From Cordia subcordata (Eukaryota > Streptophyta > Magnoliopsida > Boraginales > Cordiaceae), in the NCBI GenBank assembly GCA_028554755.1, contig JAPTOF010000017.1:930001-994000 (forward strand): a DNA stretch of 64,000 nucleotides. Direction: 5' to 3'. The notes under the pieces were generated by a model, which had not been told where the DNA came from, searched no databases, and saw only the letters and a program-made list of their open reading frames with translations. This document shows positions 59,260 to 64,000 of this stretch, piece after piece (the stretch's first letter is position 1; each line of letters begins with the position of its first letter). Made by a program: the position numbers and the translations under genes.

Positions 59260-62200
59260 GTACTATAAGGGCACGTGAAGGTAGTTTTCTTTTGATCCTG
59301 GGGAAACACGGGGATTTGATTGTATCCTGAATATCCATCTAAAAAGCAGTAATAACTATGACTGGCTACTCTATCCAAAATCTGGTCAAAGAAGGGTAAT
59401 GGGAAGTGATCTTTTCTAGTCCTAGAGTTGAGCTTCCTATAGTCTATGCACATTCTCCAACCCATAGGGATTCGTGTAGGAACTAGCTCACCCTTATTAT
59501 TCTCTACCACCGTGATCGCAGACTTTTCGGTACTACCTGAACAGGACTAACCCACTCGCTATTAGAGATAGGATAAATGATACTTGCACCTAAGAACTTA
59601 ATAACCTCCTTTCTCACAACTTCACTCTCATGTGGATTGAGTCATCTTTGCATCTCACGAGAAGGTACTGCACCTTCTTCTATATGAATCTTATGCATAC
59701 AAACCGAAGGGTCTACACCTTTTAAATCACCAATCGTCCACCCTATGGTCTCCTTGTGACTTCTAAGGACTGCAAGAAGATGCTCCTCATTCTCACTCGA
59801 CAAATCAAATGCTATAATCACAGGAAGGGTTTCATCAGGTCCTAAGAATGCATACTTCAAGTGCTTAAGAAGGGGTTTGAGCTCCAAAGACGGGGGAGAC
59901 TCAACCGTAGGGGGATCGCTAGACACTTCTAAAGGAAGACACTCGGACTGACTAACCTCAATTAATTTCTTAGGCCTAGAGTCAACAGAAGTGGATGTGG
60001 AAGCTAAATACTTGCTAACAAATGACTCAAAATCAAACTACTCTAAAATGGCCTCAAGTTTAGCTAATTCATCCTTAACAAACAACATCTTGCAGGCATG
60101 CTTCTCTACACATAGATCTATAACATCAACAGCAAAACATTCCTTCTCATCATCCATACTTACACTCGCTCTATTTTTTGCCTCTGTGACTCTAATAATG
60201 GCCTTCAGATTCCTAAACTTAATCTCTAGTAACCTTGACTTAAAATAAATCACTACATCAGCTGTAGCTAAGAAGGGGTGTCCTAAGAGAACAGGTGTAG
60301 AGTGTTTAATGTCATGGCCAGAATCCATATCTAAGACGATGAAATCAATTGGATACATAAACTCTCCAACCTAAACCATGACATTCTCTATTATACCTCG
60401 CGGTCTCCCCTTGGATCTATCAGCTAACTGCAAAGTGACGTACATAGGAGATAATTCCCCAAACCTAGATGCTGGTAGACTGAGTAGGGAATCAGATTTA
60501 CACTAGACCCTAAATCTAAAAGAGCATGATCAGTCAGGGACTTTCTAATGCAACACGAAATGGTGAAAGTTCCCAGGTCTTTCAACTTGGGTGGGATGCC
60601 CGAAGTGCAAATGCTACTTACCTTTTCAGTGAGCTTCAATATTTTCAGCATGTGGGAATTGTTTCGCTTTCTTGTGCATAGATCTTTGAAGAATTTCGCA
60701 TAAGTAGGAATAGACACAATGGTGTCCACTAGAAGAAGGTTCACCTTAAGGTCTTTTAAGTGCTCTAAGATCTTATTCATCCTAGTGTCTTCAACAAATC
60801 TTGGCTTCTCTAGTGCAACTAAAAAAAGTGCTCTAGGGACGACATCACTAGATTCTACGGATGGCTTCCCCTCCGTATGTGGAAGGGTACTACTCTTATC
60901 TCTCTCTAGTGGTCTCATCTCTCTCATGGTCCCTAGCCTCACTAGGCCCTATAGGAACACTAGGTGTAGACTCAACTAAATTTTCCTTCTCTCTCACCCC
61001 ATTGTTAATGACTCTACCACTGCTAAGTGTAGTAACTGCTTTCGCCTGTGTATGAGTGGTATAAGAGGGATATAAGGAAGAATTGGATTGGCTTCTAGGG
61101 CTTACCTCAAGCTGGGCAGGCAACTTGCCTTGCTCCTTAGCACTCAACTAACTAGCTAACTAACCTAACTAGGCATCTATCTTAGCCATGTACTGCTATT
61201 GTGACTGAAACATCTACAATAGAAGATCAAACTTATCGTCGCTAGTAGGCTGGCTAGAGGATGGTACAGGAAGTGAAAGTATAGACTGACTGGGAAAAGC
61301 AGGAACAAATGGGCACTGGTCCTGTGGGGTACCAGGAAGTTTAGATGGATTTACGTGATAAAAACCTGATGGATTTGACTGAGTAGGACCTGGGGTTGGG
61401 GGGACTCAAAGTGATTATTACACCAAGAAAACTTAGGGTTATCCCTCCACCCCAGATTATATGTGTTCGAGTAAGGGTTATACTCTTGTGAGTACCTCTG
61501 TGTAGCATGAACTTGCTCCTGAATGAATTCTGGAAACTGTGGCGCTAATGGGCAAGCTATAGTCTCGTGGGACAACTAAGAACACTAGGCACATACCTTA
61601 ACGATAAAAGGAGAAGATGACGATACTAATGGATTAGCCCTACAGCCAGGTGTAGGTGCTAGACCTAAAGAAATCAACTGGTGAAGCTTATGGGTCAATG
61701 CTTTTACCTTAGCAGGAAGATCATGAGATGTGCCTACTTCATTAACTTCTCTTCTAGGATTATTCCTACTCAACCTATCCAACGCCATATTCTGAAAAGA
61801 ATCCTCAACAACACGCTCTAAAATCCCCCAAGCATCACTAGGTCTCAAATTATAGAAACCCCCACCCAACATGGCATTCACTATCGTGCGCTGGGACTTG
61901 GTAAGACCCCTAAAGAAGTAATGTAGAAGATTGTGGGTACTGTACCCATGATGTGGACACTGACACAATAAATCATTATACCTCTCCCACATCTCGTGGA
62001 AAGATTCAAACTTGTGGTGAAAGAAGGTCATAATCGAAGCTCGAAGGTCAACAATCTTAGCCATGGGATAAAACCTCTTATAGAGTCGGGACTGGAGCTC
62101 GTCCCAAGATGTAATGGTTCCATCGGGTAAGGATTGCAGCCATTGTTTGTCTTTATCCTTGAGGGAGAAAGGGAAAAGTCTGATCCTAATATTCTCCTGA

Positions 62201-62652
62201 GACATAGTTAGAAAATTGAAAGTAGAACAAATCTCCACAAAATCAGTGACATGTAAGGGGACTCTCATTACTCCTACCATAGAAAGACGGAAGCATAGCT
62301 AATATCCTATGCTTAATCTCAAACCCCCAAACCCAATAGATGGATGGCTATATTCGGCTCAAAGGCATGAGGAAAGAAATATTGCCTAAGGGTCATGTCA
62401 TCGGCTACTTGGTGTGGATTCGAAAGCCTAGGAAGCTCAACATTTTCATTACGTGGAACAACAAGAGAAGGAAGGTGAGGGTGAGGAAGAGTATTATCAT
62501 TCCTATTATGGGGAACAAGAGGAGGGAGATCATTCCTATTTTATGTCATTTCACCTGGATTGCATTTTAAGTTTCCTAAGATGACGATGTATTCTGTATA
62601 GTTCAGGATTAAAAGGAACTAAGCCAGGTCTAAGTGAACGTCTACTAAGCAT

Positions 62653-62790
62653 GCACAAAAAGAAACAAAATCTCCTTCCAACTCTTCAACCCCCGAAACT
62701 ATAATTTCAACCTAAATCTATAGCACAGAAACCACAAGTCCCTAAAAATTACAAAAGAAAATAACACTAAATAGAAACGCTAAATCAAAC
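62653..62790 (-). other. Leader of element E, truncated
   Basis: It matches the start-proximal leader of B and C (the ..TTTCGGGGGTTGAAG.. motif is seen in reverse near 62687-62700). It breaks off near 62790 directly into LTR sequence, with no primer site in between. Confidence 0.65.
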
Positions 62791-64000
62791 AAAACAAAAT
62801 TATTTTTTTTTTAGATTTTCTTGAATTTTGAATTGAAGAGAACTCTAAATTAAAGATGGAATTAAACTACGTAAACTAATGTGTGCAACAAAAGAACAAC
62901 CAACTAGAGAGGGAGTGATTAAATCAATAAATACAGACTAAGGTGATTACTACTCCATTATGGGGTGGGGATTTTATTCTTGCTTTGAATATTTTGATGG
63001 TTTTGATACCTTCTTTTAGAGGTCCGAACTCACTAACCGTATCATCCTTAATTCTCGGTGCAATTCTATCCCTAAATGAACTCTACTTAGAGTATAGCCT
63101 TGTCTTTATTAACTAGGGTTTTAGGGCTTAGTTGGTTGAGACTTCTAGATTGACGTGATTAATACACTAACCTAGGGTTTAAACCATTAATTGTGTTCAA
63201 GCTAAGATCTAATCCACCTAAGTTCAACTAAGTGTAATGAGTGACCTATTAATTTTATTTCATCCTAAAGACCATACATTAAACCTAATTATAAAATCAA
63301 GCACAATTAATCAACACCGTATAAGCAGATATGAAAAATTAAGAGCATAATAATACATGTTTCTTCATTAAGGTAATTAATCAAACACATAGACATGCCC
63401 AACAATCACCATTAAACAATAAAAACCAAACATGTATTCAAACCATCAAAATATCCCAAAATAAGTGTTACAATCCTTAACTCATAATTGAAATAGTAAT
63501 CAACCCTAAAATAAATTTAGCTCAACATGTTAAAAGAGAGTAAAAAACTAAAATTTAATCTCATAAAAATCAATTCCTTATCTAAGAAATTAAATCTCAA
63601 GCTTAGAACCTCTTCCCGTTTCAATTTTGCGCAAAATCGTCTTCTCCAAGATTTTTCTCCATTATTTGCTCCAAATTAATCCCAAAAATCCTACAGAAAA
63701 CAGCCCCAAATTAACTCCAAACAAAGATAAAAAAAAGTAAAGAAAATAAAAAGAAAACAAAAGATATTTTTTTAGTAATTTTCTAGAATTTTTTCTATTT
63801 TTTCTACGTTTTTCGCTCTTGGCCTGAGAAAAAGCTGAGATCTTTTTTTCTTTGATGTGTGTGGCTCCTATTTCCCTCTCTTTCTAGGGCTGCTGCCTAT
63901 ATATATATGTGTGTGTGTATGTGTGTGTGGTGTGGTGTGTGCTATAAAGAAAGAAAGGAAAAGAAAAAGAATGGTATGGTCCACAAAGTCAAAGGTTGGT
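62791..64000 (-). repeat. 5' LTR of element E, partial
   Basis: It is homologous to 50444-51650 of the 3' LTR. The last ~147 bp of the LTR (the part matching 50297-50443) are missing at the gag side. The other end runs off the window. A GT-rich microsatellite lies near 63905-63935. Confidence 0.85.

Larger units (their letters stand above)
53713..62652 (-). pseudogene. gag-pol: gag-pol polyprotein of element E, degenerate and interrupted
   Basis: ATG at 62652-62650 (MLSRRSLR), stop at 53715-53713. Gag core 62280-61585; the zinc-knuckle region near 61600-61550 contains two stops. The protease region is 60942-60038 with DLGSSVNL near 60510, and the pre-RT linker is 59926-59642. RT is split by the LINE: 59510-59270 holds GWRMCIDYRKLN to TFTCPY, and 55980-55500 holds [10 protein letters not shown] and FMDD (55870-55881). 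RNase H lies about 55500-55159. The integrase zinc finger is 54879-54690 and its core and end 54651-53791. Stops at 54331-54333 and 54319-54321 hit two glutamine codons around HPQTSGQ. Pol is more diverged from A, B, C and G than those are from each other. Confidence 0.9.
50297..64000 (-). mobile_element. Athila-type element E, cut by a LINE and by the window edge
   Basis: This is a minus-strand element. 3' LTR 50297-52134, non-coding 52135-53712, gag-pol 53713-62652 with a LINE at 55981-59259, leader to about 62790, and a 5' LTR that runs off the right edge. The LTR differs most from the others. The primer site and the end of the 5' LTR have been deleted. Confidence 0.9.

Overview
This window looks like flowering-plant nuclear DNA from retrotransposon-rich heterochromatin. 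I see no intact host gene, rRNA, tRNA or CRISPR array. Nearly all of it is nested LTR retrotransposons of the Athila lineage (Ty3/gypsy), plus two L1-type LINE fragments and remnants of other, probably Copia-type, LTRs. The Athila call rests on three things: a tRNA-Asp type primer binding site, the gag / DLG-protease / FMDD-RT / RNase H / DD35E-integrase order, and TG...CA LTRs of about 1.8-2.0 kb with 5-bp target duplications. The species cannot be told from the sequence.

Layout, left to right. Element A (minus strand, runs off the left edge) ends at 9472; its 5' LTR is split by solo LTR F (5876-7676). An old LTR remnant X1 (9473-10926) and a short possibly low-copy stretch (10927-11318) follow. 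Element B (plus, 11324-23198) is complete with target duplication AACTT; its 5' LTR carries a 655-bp internal duplication that doubles the promoter. A LINE 3' end (23308-24117, minus) is cut by element G (minus, 24118-29955), which is missing its 5' half. The stretch 29956-37320 is non-coding and holds a segment with inverted ends, LTR remnant X2, a ~70-bp degenerate tandem repeat and LTR remnant I. Solo LTR D starts at 37321, is split by complete element C (plus, 37429-48589) and resumes to 50271. Element E (minus, 50297 to beyond the right edge) starts about 25 bp later and has a LINE (55981-59259) inside its RT.

All gag-pol frames are dead. Element C has no frameshift in 5.76 kb, and its six stops all fit C-to-T changes in CAA, CAG or CGA codons. 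B shows the same pattern plus one 1-base deletion. This is the expected decay of methylated cytosine in silenced elements. None of the copies keeps an env-like ORF after pol. Instead there is a 1.35-1.6 kb non-coding region with shared structure: a short hairpin just after the pol stop, and two copies of a hairpin-plus-polypurine cassette about 0.95 kb apart.

Most interesting signals: the CCGGT-N2-ACCGG palindromes upstream of the LTR TATA box, where the spacer differs between subfamilies; the duplicated-promoter LTR with an inverted patch at its junction; the twin polypurine cassettes; and the conserved LTR hairpins. I saw no host gene system, defence locus or metabolic cluster.
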